DNA of 16,807 bases from the NCBI GenBank assembly GCA_050261675.1, contig JBLNDO010000094.1, positions 1 to 16,807 of the forward strand. Reading direction: 5' to 3'. Below are positions 6,843 through 14,765 of the stretch, piece after piece. Source of the DNA: DASUBN01 sp050261675. Its GTDB lineage: Bacteria > Pseudomonadota > Gammaproteobacteria > Natronospirales > REEB76. Position numbers and translations under genes: made by a program. Every line of letters starts with the position of its first letter. Position 1 is the stretch's first letter. The notes beneath the pieces are model-generated. The model was not told the DNA's origin. It saw only the letters and a program-made list of their open reading frames with translations, and searched no databases.

Positions 6843-8732
6843 ATGGCCCGTTTCGCTGCGTTTTGGCTCTCTCTGCTGGCCGTCCCGACCTTCGCCGCCC
6901 ACGCGGCGGACCCGATCAAGCTGGACGTGGATTTGACGGAATCTGCCCGTCAGCTCTTCCACGCCCACGAGGTCATCCCCGTGAAGCCGGGTGCCCTGAC
7001 CCTCTATTACCCCAAGTGGATACCGGGCGAGCATTCCCCCAGCGGCCCGCTGGAGAACCTGGCGGGCCTGAAGCTCAACGCCGGCGGCAAGCCGCTCGCC
7101 TGGCGCCGCGATCCGGCGGACATGTACGCCATTCACCTGGACGTGCCCGCCGGGACTTCCAGCCTGGATCTCAGCTTCGATTTCCTCTCGCCGGGAGCGG
7201 GGGGGGAATTCGGCCAGAGCGTGTCGGCCACGCCGGACATCGTGGATCTGGAATGGAACCAGGTGTTGCTGTACCCCGCCGGCAGTCCGTCGAAGGACTT
7301 GAGCTTCGAGGCCGACGTGAAGCTGCCGGCCGGCTGGCAGTACGCCACGGCGCTAGACACCGCCTCCAGCGCCGGACAGGTGACGCACTTCAAGCCCGTG
7401 ACCCTCAACAACCTGGTGGATTCGCCGCTCATCGCCGGGCTGCATTTCAGGAGGGTGGATCTCGCCCCCGGCGACAAGGTGCCGGTGCACCTCAATATCG
7501 TGGCGGACACGGAAGAAGATCTCGCCATCACGCCGCAACAGACCCAGGCCATGCGCAACCTTGTGAAGCAGGCCTATATATTGTTCGGCAGCCACCATTA
7601 CGACCATTACGATTTCCTCCTGACGCTGTCGGCCAATACCGGGCATTTCGGCCTGGAACACCACCAGTCGAGCGACGACCGCAGTTGGGCCGACCTCTAC
7701 ACCGATCCGGCGACCGGGCTCGTGGGGGCGCACCTCCTGCCCCACGAGTACGTGCATTCCTGGAACGGCAAGTTCCGTCGGCCGGCGAACCTCTGGACCC
7801 CGGACTTCAACACCGTGCCCATGCAGGGCGACATGCTGTGGGTGTACGAAGGGTTGACGGAGTATTTCGGCAACGTGCTCATGGCGCGCAGCGGCGGCGT
7901 GACGCAGGCCCAGTATCGCGACGTGCTGGCGCTGGACGCCGCCAGCATGGATCACCGCCCGGGACGCAGCTGGCGGCCGCTGCAGGACACCACCGACGAG
8001 GCGCAGGTGCTGTATTACGCGCCGCGCGAGTGGCAGAACTGGCGTCGCGTGCAGGACTTCTACACCGAGGGCGAGCTCCTGTGGCTGGACGTGGACACGA
8101 AGATCCGCGAACTCAGCAAGGGGCAGAAGTCCCTGGACGATTTCGCCCACGAGTTCTACGGCATGGACGACGGCAGCTTTGTAACCAAACCGTATTCGTT
8201 CGATGAGCTGGTGGCGACGCTCCAGCAGGTGCAACCCTTCGATTGGGGTGCCTTCCTGAAACAGCGACTCGACAGCACCAGGGAGGGCGCGCCGCTGGAC
8301 GGCATCGCCCGCGGCGGTTACACGCTGGCGTATACCGACACCCCCAGCGAGTACTTCAAGGATGTGGAGAAGCTGCGCAAGAACCAGAACTTCATGTTCT
8401 CCATCGGCCTGATGATCGGCGGCGGCGAGCACGACGGCGGCCGCGTCCAGGACGTGCTGTGGAACGGCCCGGCGTTCAAGGCGGGCGCGGGCCCGGGCAT
8501 GACACTGGTGGCGGTGAACGGCCGCGCCTATGACGCGGAGAAGGACGGCGCCGTGCTCAAGAACGCAATCGCCGCGGCCAAGGCGTCCAAGGCGCCGATC
8601 CGGCTCCTGCTGCGGGACCAGGACCAATATCTCAGCCTGGACGTGGATTACCACGACGGCCTGAAGTATCCGGCGCTCGTGCCGGTGGCGGGCTCAGCGC
8701 CGGTGCTGGACGCCATCACCGCGGCCCACTGA
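6843..8732 (+). CDS. Exported M61-family metallopeptidase (glycyl aminopeptidase type) with PDZ domain
   Basis: A 629-residue protein. The start ATG at 6843 has AGGAG at 6832-6836 and is followed by a clean signal peptide (MARFAAFWLSLLAVP, cut near AHA-AD). An upstream in-frame ATG at 6657 would add 62 low-quality residues, lose the signal peptide position and overlap the divergent gene, so it is not used. An N-terminal beta-rich domain covers about 24-215. The zinc-peptidase core has HEYVH at 301-305 and YEGLTEYFG at 335-343 with the third ligand E336. FYTEGELLWLD near 406-416 matches the family's conserved helix. A PDZ domain spans about 520-600 (NGPAFKAGAGPGMTLVAVNG). M61 enzymes remove N-terminal residues, notably Gly or Ala, from peptides. 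This one is probably periplasmic and would complement the M13 endopeptidase encoded head to head with it. It ends 7 nt from the convergent CLC gene. Confidence 0.93.
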   Translation: MARFAAFWLSLLAVPTFAAHAADPIKLDVDLTESARQLFHAHEVIPVKPGALTLYYPKWIPGEHSPSGPLENLAGLKLNAGGKPLAWRRDPADMYAIHLDVPAGTSSLDLSFDFLSPGAGGEFGQSVSATPDIVDLEWNQVLLYPAGSPSKDLSFEADVKLPAGWQYATALDTASSAGQVTHFKPVTLNNLVDSPLIAGLHFRRVDLAPGDKVPVHLNIVADTEEDLAITPQQTQAMRNLVKQAYILFGSHHYDHYDFLLTLSANTGHFGLEHHQSSDDRSWADLYTDPATGLVGAHLLPHEYVHSWNGKFRRPANLWTPDFNTVPMQGDMLWVYEGLTEYFGNVLMARSGGVTQAQYRDVLALDAASMDHRPGRSWRPLQDTTDEAQVLYYAPREWQNWRRVQDFYTEGELLWLDVDTKIRELSKGQKSLDDFAHEFYGMDDGSFVTKPYSFDELVATLQQVQPFDWGAFLKQRLDSTREGAPLDGIARGGYTLAYTDTPSEYFKDVEKLRKNQNFMFSIGLMIGGGEHDGGRVQDVLWNGPAFKAGAGPGMTLVAVNGRAYDAEKDGAVLKNAIAAAKASKAPIRLLLRDQDQYLSLDVDYHDGLKYPALVPVAGSAPVLDAITAAH

Positions 8733-8739
8733 AACGGCT

Positions 8740-10515
8740 TCAGCCGATCCGGCGGCGCAGCGCCTCCTCGAGGGGCAGGTCCAGGAGCTTCTCGGCCACC
8801 GCGTCGCTCTGGTAGTGGTCGAGCATGGCCTTGACCACGTCGTAGCGGGTAAGCATGCCGAGCAGGCGCCGCTCGCCGTCCTCGGACACCACCGGCAGCC
8901 GGTCCAGCCCCTGGAGGGCCATGCGCGCAGCGGCGTCGCGGCAGGTCTCGCCGGGCTGGGCGACTTCGAGGACGCTCCAGGGCAGGTCCGCCAGGCGTCG
9001 CTGCGCGCCGCCGTCTTCGAGTCGCTGCAGCTCCATGCGCGTCACGATGCCCAACAGGGTTCCGGCGCCATCCGTGACGGGATAGGCGCGGAAGTGCTGG
9101 TTCGCCGGGTCGAAGTACCGTGCCTGCGCCTCCGCGACGCTCAGGGAGGCCGGGATGCTTTCGACCTTCTGGGTCATGACGTCCGCCACGAACAGGGTGC
9201 CCAGGGGGTCCACGCCATATTCGCGGAACACGTGCAGGCCGCGGCGCGCGACCTTTTCGGTGAGGATGGAGCGCTTCATGACCATCACGCTGAAGGCGTG
9301 GGCCACGATGCAGGCCACGAGCAGGGGCATCAGGCAGTCGATGTCGTGGGTCAGTTCCAGCATGAAGACGATGGCGGTCAGCGGCGAACGCATGGTGCCG
9401 GCGACGATGGCGCCCATGCTGACCAAGGGCCATACCAGCGGGCTCGCGCCGGGAAGCACGTGGCTTTCCATCACACCTAGGCCCGCGCCCATGATGAGCA
9501 AAGGTGCGAGCACGCCGCCGGAGGTGCCCGAGCCGAGCGACACCGCCCAGATCACAAGCTTCACCGAGAGCAGCATGAGCGCGGTGATGACCAGGAAACG
9601 GCCGTTGAGGAGATCGCTGATGACGTCGTAGCCGACGCCGAGCGCATGGGGCTGGAAATGGCCGCCGATGCCGACCACGAGGCCCCCCATGGCGGGCCAC
9701 CACATCCAGTGGATGGGGAGCTTGCGGAACAGGTCCTCGCAGGCGTACACCGAGACCGTGAGCAGCGCCGAGAACATGGCCGCGAGCAGGCCGCAGGCGG
9801 CGGCGGAGACCAGCCCCAGGTCGTGCACCTCGAGCCCGGTGGGCACCGGGAAGAGCGCACCCCCACCAAGCAGATAGGGCCGCAGGCCGGCCGCCACCGC
9901 AGCGGCGAGCGCCACGGGGATGAGGCTGCGGGGCTTCAGTTCGAACAGCAGCAGTTCCACCGCCAGCAGGGTCGCGGCCACCGGTGTGTTGAAGGTGGCG
10001 GCCATGCCAGCCGCCGCGCCCGCCACCAGCAGGGTGCGGCGCTCGTTCGCGGTGAGCGTGAAGACCATGGCGACGATGGAGCCGAAGGCGCCGCCGGTCA
10101 TGATGATCGGTCCCTCAGCGCCGAAGGGCCCGCCGGAGCCGATCACCACGGCGGAGGAGAGCGGCTTCAGCACCGCGATCTTCGGCTGCATGATGCTCTT
10201 GCCGTAGAGGATCGCCTCCAACGCCTCGGGGATGCCGTGGCCGCGGATGCGTTCGGAACCGAAGCGCGCCAGGAAGCCGACGATGAGTCCGCCCAACGCG
10301 GGCGCGAACAGCGCCCAGGTGCCGAGGTGGGCGTCCGCCGGGGAGACGAAGTCCCAGGCGAGGCGGTGGTAGTAGAAGAGGTTGGTGAACAGGCCGATGA
10401 GGTGGAACAGGGTCCAGGCGAGCACCGCGCCGGCGGCGCCGATGCAGACCGCGATGCAGGAGATCGCGAACAGCCGGGGTTGGTGGGCGAAGTCCCTCTT
10501 GGTGTTTTCGGCCAT
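8740..10515 (-). CDS. CLC-family anion transporter with two C-terminal CBS domains
   Basis: A 591-residue inner-membrane protein. Residues about 15-415 form the CLC channel/transporter body, and about 440-570 hold a pair of CBS domains (VADVMTQKVESIPASLSV; LDRLPVVSEDGERRLLGMLTR, given in parts) that usually bind adenine nucleotides. The gating-glutamate motif is GAEGP at 132-136 with E134. FELKP at 191-195 places E192 where the proton-path glutamate sits, which favours H+/anion exchange. GTSGGVLAP at 330-338 is the third filter loop. The first filter loop, normally GSGIP, is GHGIP at 92-96, and the position of the filter tyrosine (usual SIYT) is Leu418 in SILT, so anion selectivity may not be for chloride. 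The start ATG at 10513-10515 has no clear SD. It is divergent from a MarR gene and shares its operator. Confidence 0.92.
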   Translation of the reverse strand: MAENTKRDFAHQPRLFAISCIAVCIGAAGAVLAWTLFHLIGLFTNLFYYHRLAWDFVSPADAHLGTWALFAPALGGLIVGFLARFGSERIRGHGIPEALEAILYGKSIMQPKIAVLKPLSSAVVIGSGGPFGAEGPIIMTGGAFGSIVAMVFTLTANERRTLLVAGAAAGMAATFNTPVAATLLAVELLLFELKPRSLIPVALAAAVAAGLRPYLLGGGALFPVPTGLEVHDLGLVSAAACGLLAAMFSALLTVSVYACEDLFRKLPIHWMWWPAMGGLVVGIGGHFQPHALGVGYDVISDLLNGRFLVITALMLLSVKLVIWAVSLGSGTSGGVLAPLLIMGAGLGVMESHVLPGASPLVWPLVSMGAIVAGTMRSPLTAIVFMLELTHDIDCLMPLLVACIVAHAFSVMVMKRSILTEKVARRGLHVFREYGVDPLGTLFVADVMTQKVESIPASLSVAEAQARYFDPANQHFRAYPVTDGAGTLLGIVTRMELQRLEDGGAQRRLADLPWSVLEVAQPGETCRDAAARMALQGLDRLPVVSEDGERRLLGMLTRYDVVKAMLDHYQSDAVAEKLLDLPLEEALRRRIG

Positions 10516-10530
10516 GGTCGTGAAATGTGC

Positions 10531-10559
10531 TTGAGCGGGAAATTAAGGCCGCGTAGGAT
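10531..10559 (+). promoter_or_regulatory. Candidate promoter of the marR-type gene
   Basis: TTGAGC at 10531-10536 and TAGGAT at 10554-10559 are separated by 17 nt and each match the sigma-70 consensus at four of six positions. Transcription would begin near 10566, inside the 19-bp palindrome, about 28 nt before the start codon at 10594. This arrangement suits autorepression. Confidence 0.45.
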
Positions 10560-10583
10560 ATATCGCACTGCGATATAAATCAA
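10555..10583 (-). promoter_or_regulatory. Candidate promoter of the CLC transporter gene
   Basis: Read on the minus strand, TTGATT (plus positions 10578-10583) and TATCCT (plus positions 10555-10560) are spaced 17 nt apart. The leader to the start codon at 10515 would be about 30-35 nt. The 19-bp palindrome fills the spacer, which is where repressors commonly block RNA polymerase. Confidence 0.5.
10559..10577. promoter_or_regulatory. 19-bp palindromic operator, probable MarR site
   Basis: TATATCGCACTGCGATATA is a perfect 9-bp inverted repeat around a single C at 10568. It lies between the divergent CLC and MarR-type genes, overlapping the -10/start region of one candidate promoter and the spacer of the other. 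MarR proteins are dimers that bind such palindromes of 16-20 bp and typically repress themselves and a divergent neighbour, so this is the likely target of the adjacent regulator. Confidence 0.75.
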
Positions 10584-10593
10584 ACGGACCGTA

Positions 10594-11022
10594 ATGAACG
10601 CAAAGCGCGGGGTCGAATTCCGGGTCAGTGACGAGGATTACCTGACGCTCGCGGCGTTCCGCGCCGCGCTGCGGCGCTTCCTCAGGACCAGCGAGGCCAT
10701 CGCCCACGACCTCGGCCTGACGCCGCAGCAACATCAGGCGATGCTCGCGGTGCGCGGCTTCCCGGGCAAGATGGAACCGACCGTGGGTGAATTGGCCGTG
10801 CGCCTGCAGGTGAACCACAACAGCGCCGTCGGCCTCGTCACCCGCCTGGAGGCCCAGGGCTACGTGCGGCGTGAGCGTGGCGACAGTGACCGGCGGCGGG
10901 TGAGGGTGACGCTCACGGCGAAGGGTCACGCCGTCCTCGACCGGCTGACCGAGGCCCATCGCATCGAACTCCGACAGATCGGCCCCGAGATCAGCCGCCT
11001 GCTGACCGCGCTGACGGGCTGA
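10594..11022 (+). CDS. MarR-family transcriptional regulator
   Basis: A 142-residue protein of normal MarR length. Helices at about 16-55 form the dimer interface and first DNA-domain helix. VGELAVRLQVNHNSAVGLV at about 64-82 is the helix-turn-helix, with the recognition helix running to RLEAQGYV. GDSDRRRVRVTLT at about 96-108 is the wing, with the typical D-x-R signature. Family members are ligand- or redox-released repressors. I see no cysteine in this protein, so direct thiol sensing is unlikely; the ligand is unknown. The gene faces the CLC transporter gene across 78 bp holding the palindromic operator, so control of that transporter and of itself is the natural inference. The start ATG at 10594 has only a weak GGA upstream. 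The first ten residues are variable in the family. Confidence 0.93.
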   Translation: MNAKRGVEFRVSDEDYLTLAAFRAALRRFLRTSEAIAHDLGLTPQQHQAMLAVRGFPGKMEPTVGELAVRLQVNHNSAVGLVTRLEAQGYVRRERGDSDRRRVRVTLTAKGHAVLDRLTEAHRIELRQIGPEISRLLTALTG

Positions 11023-11032
11023 GCCGGCCCGA

Positions 11033-11060
11033 CATGCCCCCCGCGGGGCTTTGGGGTATG
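11033..11060 (+). repeat. Alternative hairpins downstream of the MarR gene; weak terminator candidate
   Basis: GCCCC at 11036-11040 can pair with GGGGC at 11045-11049 (loop CCGC), followed by CTTTGG. Alternatively CATGCCCC at 11033-11040 can pair with GGGGTATG at 11053-11060, with one G-U pair. The two stems exclude each other. There is no real T-tract, so termination is uncertain. It lies 11-38 nt past the MarR stop and upstream of the redox operon. Apart from this, 11023-11154 holds no gene that I can support. Confidence 0.35.
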
Positions 11061-11154
11061 CTTGATGAGGCATGTCCCCGACGGATATCGCGACAGGTTC
11101 CCTTCCCGGCGGCCTCACCGGCGCGCCCAGGGGCACCACTATAGGTGCGGCAGC

Positions 11155-12963
11155 GTGAAGCCCACCGACGTCTCCCATCCCGAATACTTCCACCGCGTGG
11201 TCGACTGCCAGTGGGGCTGCCCGGCCCACACCGACGTGCCGCAATACATCCGGCTCATCGCGCAAGGGCGCTACACCGACGCCTATCTCCTCAACCGGGA
11301 ATCCAATGTGTTCCCGGGGATCCTGGGGCGCGTCTGCGACCGGCCCTGCGAGCCCGCCTGCCGCCGCGGCCGGGTGGACGAGAAGCCGGTGGCCATCTGC
11401 CGCCTGAAACGCGTGGCGGCGGACCTCGCGGACGACGTGCGCGGGAGACTGCCGAAGACGCCGAAGCAGAAGAACGGCAAGCGCATCGCCTGCGTGGGCG
11501 CTGGCTCCGCTTCCCTCACGGTGGCCAATGATTTGCTGCCGCTCGGTTACGAGATCGTGATGTTCGAGAAGCAGCACGAGCCGGGCGGGTTGATGCGCAC
11601 CAATATCCCGGCGTTCCGCCTGCCGCCGGAAGTGCTCTCGGACGAGATCGGCATGATCGTGGAGCGGGGCGTAGACCTGCGCCTCAATTCCCCGATCAAC
11701 AGCATGAAGGAACTCCTGAAGCAGGGATTCGACGCGGTGTTCGTCGGCAGCGGCGCGCCGCGGGGCAAGAACCTGGACGTGCCGGGCCGTTACGACGACG
11801 AGGCCCACGTGCACATCGGCATCGATTGGCTGGAATCCGTGGCCTTCGACCACATCGACAAGATCGGCGACAAGGTGATCATCGTGGGCGCGGGCAATAC
11901 CGCCATGGACTGTTGCCGCACGGCGCTGCGTCTCGGGGCCAAGGACGTGAAGGTGATGGCGAGGAAGCCCCTCTCCATGCTCAAGGCCTCCGACTGGGAG
12001 TTGGAGGAAGCCATGGAGGAGGACGTGGACATCATCGAGTGCTATTCACCCAAGGATTTCGTGATCGAGGGCGGGCACCTCAAGGGCATGCACTTCGAGG
12101 TGCTGGAATATTACGAGGAAGGCGGCAAGCTGAAGTCCCGCGTGAATGAGGAGAAACTCCTACCCGCGGACGACGTGATCCTCGCCATCGGCCAGGAGAA
12201 CGCCTTCCCCTGGATCGAGGACGATGCGGGCATCGAGCTCGACACGTGGCATGTGCCGGTAGTGGACAAGAAGACCTTCCAGTCCACCCGCGCCGGGGTG
12301 TTCTTCGGCGGCGATGCGGCCTTCGGGCCCGCCAACATCATCTGGGCGGTGGAGCACGGCCACCAGGCGGCCATCTCCATCCACAAGTACTGTCAGGGGC
12401 GGGACATGGGCGAGCGTCCCGCGGACGGCATGACGCTCACGAGCACCAAGATGGGCATCCACGAGTGGAGCTACAGCAACGATTTCGATTCCGCTCCGCG
12501 GCGGCTGGTGCCCCACGTGAGCCTCAAGGAGCGCTTCAAGAAGATCAACATCGAGGTGGAACTGGGCTTCGGGCCGGAGGAGACGCAGGTGGAGGTGGAA
12601 CGCTGCCTCAACTGCGACATCCAGACGGTGTTTTTCGCGCCGAAGTGCATCGAGTGCGACGCCTGCATCGACGTGTGCCCGACGAACTGCCTCACCATCA
12701 CCCAGAACGGCGAGGAGGGGGACTTGCGCAAGCGCCTCAAGGCGCCGGCGGAGAACCTGAAGCAGCCGCTCTACGTCTCCGAGCCCCTGAAGCAGACGGG
12801 CCGGGTGATGGTGAAGGACGAGGACCACTGCGTGCACTGCGGTCTCTGCGCCGAGCGTTGCCCCACGGCCGCCTGGGACATGCAGAAATCCACCCTCAAG
12901 GTGGCCTATGCCGGCGACGACGACGCGCTGGCGGCTCCCTTGAAGAAGACGGGAACCCCATGA
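11155..12963 (+). CDS. GltD-like FAD/NAD(P) iron-sulfur oxidoreductase with C-terminal 2x[4Fe-4S] ferredoxin domain
   Basis: A 602-residue multi-cofactor protein. Residues 1-100 form a GltD-type N-terminal Fe-S domain (CQWGC at 18-22; C61, C65, C69). An FAD-binding site follows with GAGSAS at 115-120 and an EK pair near 138. The NAD(P) site is VGAGNTAMD at 244-252, and IGQENAFP plus FFGGD near 393-397 are typical of the family. Near the C-terminus RCLNC at 483-487 is followed by two classical [4Fe-4S] motifs, CxxCxxCxxxCP at C498-C508 and C559-C569. It probably passes electrons between KorAB and NAD(P)(H), with the C-terminal clusters acting as the KorD/PorD-like delta subunit. I chose GTG 11155 because AGGTG lies at 11143-11147 and the family N-terminus starts there. 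The upstream in-frame TTG/ATG at 11062/11065 would add 31/30 Arg-rich residues. Its stop overlaps korA by ATGA. Confidence 0.9.
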   Translation: MKPTDVSHPEYFHRVVDCQWGCPAHTDVPQYIRLIAQGRYTDAYLLNRESNVFPGILGRVCDRPCEPACRRGRVDEKPVAICRLKRVAADLADDVRGRLPKTPKQKNGKRIACVGAGSASLTVANDLLPLGYEIVMFEKQHEPGGLMRTNIPAFRLPPEVLSDEIGMIVERGVDLRLNSPINSMKELLKQGFDAVFVGSGAPRGKNLDVPGRYDDEAHVHIGIDWLESVAFDHIDKIGDKVIIVGAGNTAMDCCRTALRLGAKDVKVMARKPLSMLKASDWELEEAMEEDVDIIECYSPKDFVIEGGHLKGMHFEVLEYYEEGGKLKSRVNEEKLLPADDVILAIGQENAFPWIEDDAGIELDTWHVPVVDKKTFQSTRAGVFFGGDAAFGPANIIWAVEHGHQAAISIHKYCQGRDMGERPADGMTLTSTKMGIHEWSYSNDFDSAPRRLVPHVSLKERFKKINIEVELGFGPEETQVEVERCLNCDIQTVFFAPKCIECDACIDVCPTNCLTITQNGEEGDLRKRLKAPAENLKQPLYVSEPLKQTGRVMVKDEDHCVHCGLCAERCPTAAWDMQKSTLKVAYAGDDDALAAPLKKTGTP

Positions 12964-14765
12964 CCGCCCGCGTCAATGACTTCGTGGTGAAGATCGCCAA
13001 CGTGAACGGCACGGGCTCGGCGAGCGCCAACGGCCTCCTGATGAAGGCCATCTTCCGCATGGGCATCCCGGTGGTGGGCAAGAACTTCTTCCCCTCCAAC
13101 ATCCAGGGCTTGCCCACCTGGTTCGAGATCCGGGTGAGCAAGGAAGGCTATCTCTCCCGCTCGGGGAAGGTGGACCTGATGGTGGCCATGAACGCCCAGA
13201 CCTACGCCAAGGATCTGGCGGAGGTGGCCCCGGGGGGCTACCTCTTATATGACTCCACCTGGCCGCGGGACAAGCAGCTCGCCCGGGAGGACGTGACCCT
13301 GCTCGGGGTGCCGCTCGCGGAACTGGTGAACAAGGAATTCGAGAACATCCGCGCCCGCATCCTCATGAAGAACGTCTGTTACCTCGGTGCGCTGGCGGCG
13401 CTGCTGGACATCGACATGACGGTGATCGAGGAACTCCTGAAGGAGACCTTCGCGGACAAGCAGAAGCTGGTGGCCGGAAACCTCAAAGCCATCGAGCTTG
13501 GCTACGACTACGCCAAGAAGAACTTCAAGTGCCCGTTGCCGCTCAGGCTCGAGAAGATGGACGCGACCAAGGGCCACATCATGGTGGATGGCAACACCAT
13601 GGCGGGCCTGGGCTGCGTCTACGCCGGGGCGACGGTCGGCGCCTGGTATCCCATCACGCCCTCCACGTCGCTCATGGACGCCTTCAAGGAGTTCTGCGAG
13701 GAACTGCGGGTGGACCCGGAAACGGGCAAGAACAAGTACTGCATCGTGCAGGCGGAGGACGAACTCGCCGCCATCGGCATCGTGCTCGGCGCCGCCTGGA
13801 ACGGGGCGCGGGCCTTCACGCCCACGAGCGGTCCCGGCATCTCCCTCATGAACGAGTTCATCGGCTTCGGCTACTACGCGGAGATCCCGGCGGTGATCTT
13901 CGACGTGCAGCGGGTCGGACCTTCCACGGGCATGCCGACGCGCACCCAACAGGCGGACCTGATGCTCGCGGCCTACGCCTCCCACGGCGACACCCGCCAC
14001 GTGCTCCTGTTCCCGGCGGACCCGGCCGAGTGCTTCGATTTCGCCGTCAGGGCCTTCGACCTGGCCGAGCGCCTGCAGACCCCGGTGATGGTGCTCTCGG
14101 ACCTGGACATCGGCATGAACGACTGGATGGTGCCCAAGGTGAAATGGGACGAGCGCTACCAGCCGGACCGGGGCAAGGTCTACACGAAGGAGCAGCTCCA
14201 GGACATGCGGGTGTTCCACCGCTACACGGACACGGACGGGGACGGCATCGCCTACCGCACCCTCCCGGGCGTGCACTCCAAGGGCGCCTACTTCGTGCGC
14301 GGCTCGGGCCACAACCGCCGCGGCGCGTACACCGAGGACGCGGCGGAGTACCAGGACGTGCTGGACCGCCTCGTCAAGAAGTTCGAAACCGCCAAGACCC
14401 TGGTGCCCCAGCCTGTGGTCAGGCAGAAGAAAGGCGTGAAGACCGGCATCGTCTCCCTCGGGAGCTGCGACGGCGCGGTGCGCGAGGCCCTGGACATTCT
14501 CAACCGCCAGGGCACGGAGGTGAATTACCTGCGGGTGCGGGGCTTCCCCTTCGGCAAGGAGGTGGAGGACTTCCTCGACAAGCACGAGCGCATTTTCGTG
14601 GTGGAGCAGAACCGGGACGCGCAACTGAAATCGTTGCTGCTCATCGAGACCCAAGTAGAACGGGACAAGCTCCATTCCATCCTGCACTACAGCGGCATGC
14701 CCATCGACTGCCGCTGCATCGTGGACGGCGTGACCCAGGCGCTTTCGAAGGGAGCCGCGGCATGA
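12960..14765 (+). CDS. korA: 2-oxoacid:ferredoxin oxidoreductase, alpha subunit (gamma-alpha fusion)
   Basis: A 601-residue subunit. Residues about 9-185 are the gamma domain (IANVNGTGSASANGLLMKA; FPSNIQGLPTWFEIR, in parts), which helps hold CoA. About 205-400 is the pyrimidine-binding alpha domain (YPITPSTSL at 230-238; QAEDELAAIGIVLGAAWNGAR, TSGPG and a GPSTG motif), and about 440-600 are the transketolase C-terminal and following domains. With the beta subunit it converts a 2-oxoacid plus CoA and oxidised ferredoxin to acyl-CoA, CO2 and reduced ferredoxin, or runs in reverse. The length and fused gamma domain fit KorA-type 2-oxoglutarate enzymes, but the substrate is inferred and other 2-oxoacids are possible. 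ATG 12960 overlaps the previous stop (ATGA), so translation is probably coupled. Its stop in turn overlaps an ATG at 14762 that starts a KorB-like N-terminus. Confidence 0.9.
   Translation: MTARVNDFVVKIANVNGTGSASANGLLMKAIFRMGIPVVGKNFFPSNIQGLPTWFEIRVSKEGYLSRSGKVDLMVAMNAQTYAKDLAEVAPGGYLLYDSTWPRDKQLAREDVTLLGVPLAELVNKEFENIRARILMKNVCYLGALAALLDIDMTVIEELLKETFADKQKLVAGNLKAIELGYDYAKKNFKCPLPLRLEKMDATKGHIMVDGNTMAGLGCVYAGATVGAWYPITPSTSLMDAFKEFCEELRVDPETGKNKYCIVQAEDELAAIGIVLGAAWNGARAFTPTSGPGISLMNEFIGFGYYAEIPAVIFDVQRVGPSTGMPTRTQQADLMLAAYASHGDTRHVLLFPADPAECFDFAVRAFDLAERLQTPVMVLSDLDIGMNDWMVPKVKWDERYQPDRGKVYTKEQLQDMRVFHRYTDTDGDGIAYRTLPGVHSKGAYFVRGSGHNRRGAYTEDAAEYQDVLDRLVKKFETAKTLVPQPVVRQKKGVKTGIVSLGSCDGAVREALDILNRQGTEVNYLRVRGFPFGKEVEDFLDKHERIFVVEQNRDAQLKSLLLIETQVERDKLHSILHYSGMPIDCRCIVDGVTQALSKGAAA
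14748..14754 (+). promoter_or_regulatory. Shine-Dalgarno for the short ORF (probable ancestral korB start)
   Basis: AAGGGAG lies inside the last codons of korA, 7 nt before the ATG at 14762. It is a better ribosome site than that of several complete genes here, and indicates that 14762 is, or was, a genuine translation start. Confidence 0.6.

Noticed and set aside
7353..8654. Minus-strand open frame of 433 codons opposite the M61 gene
   Set aside because: It is a shadow of a gene carrying HEYVH, the third zinc ligand and a PDZ domain; no start site or motif supports it.
8729..8746. Short inverted repeats (CTGAA/TTCAG, CGGCT/AGCCG) between the convergent M61 and CLC genes
   Set aside because: Five-base stems without a U-tract, mutually exclusive; too weak to be named a terminator.
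11062..11154. Upstream in-frame TTG/ATG starts for the GltD-like oxidoreductase
   Set aside because: They add about 30 Arg-rich residues unlike the family. GTG 11155 has AGGTG at proper spacing and directly precedes the conserved Fe-S domain.
13245..14687. Minus-strand open frame of 480 codons opposite korA
   Set aside because: The product is Val/Arg/His-rich low-information sequence; korA motifs are unambiguous on the plus strand.
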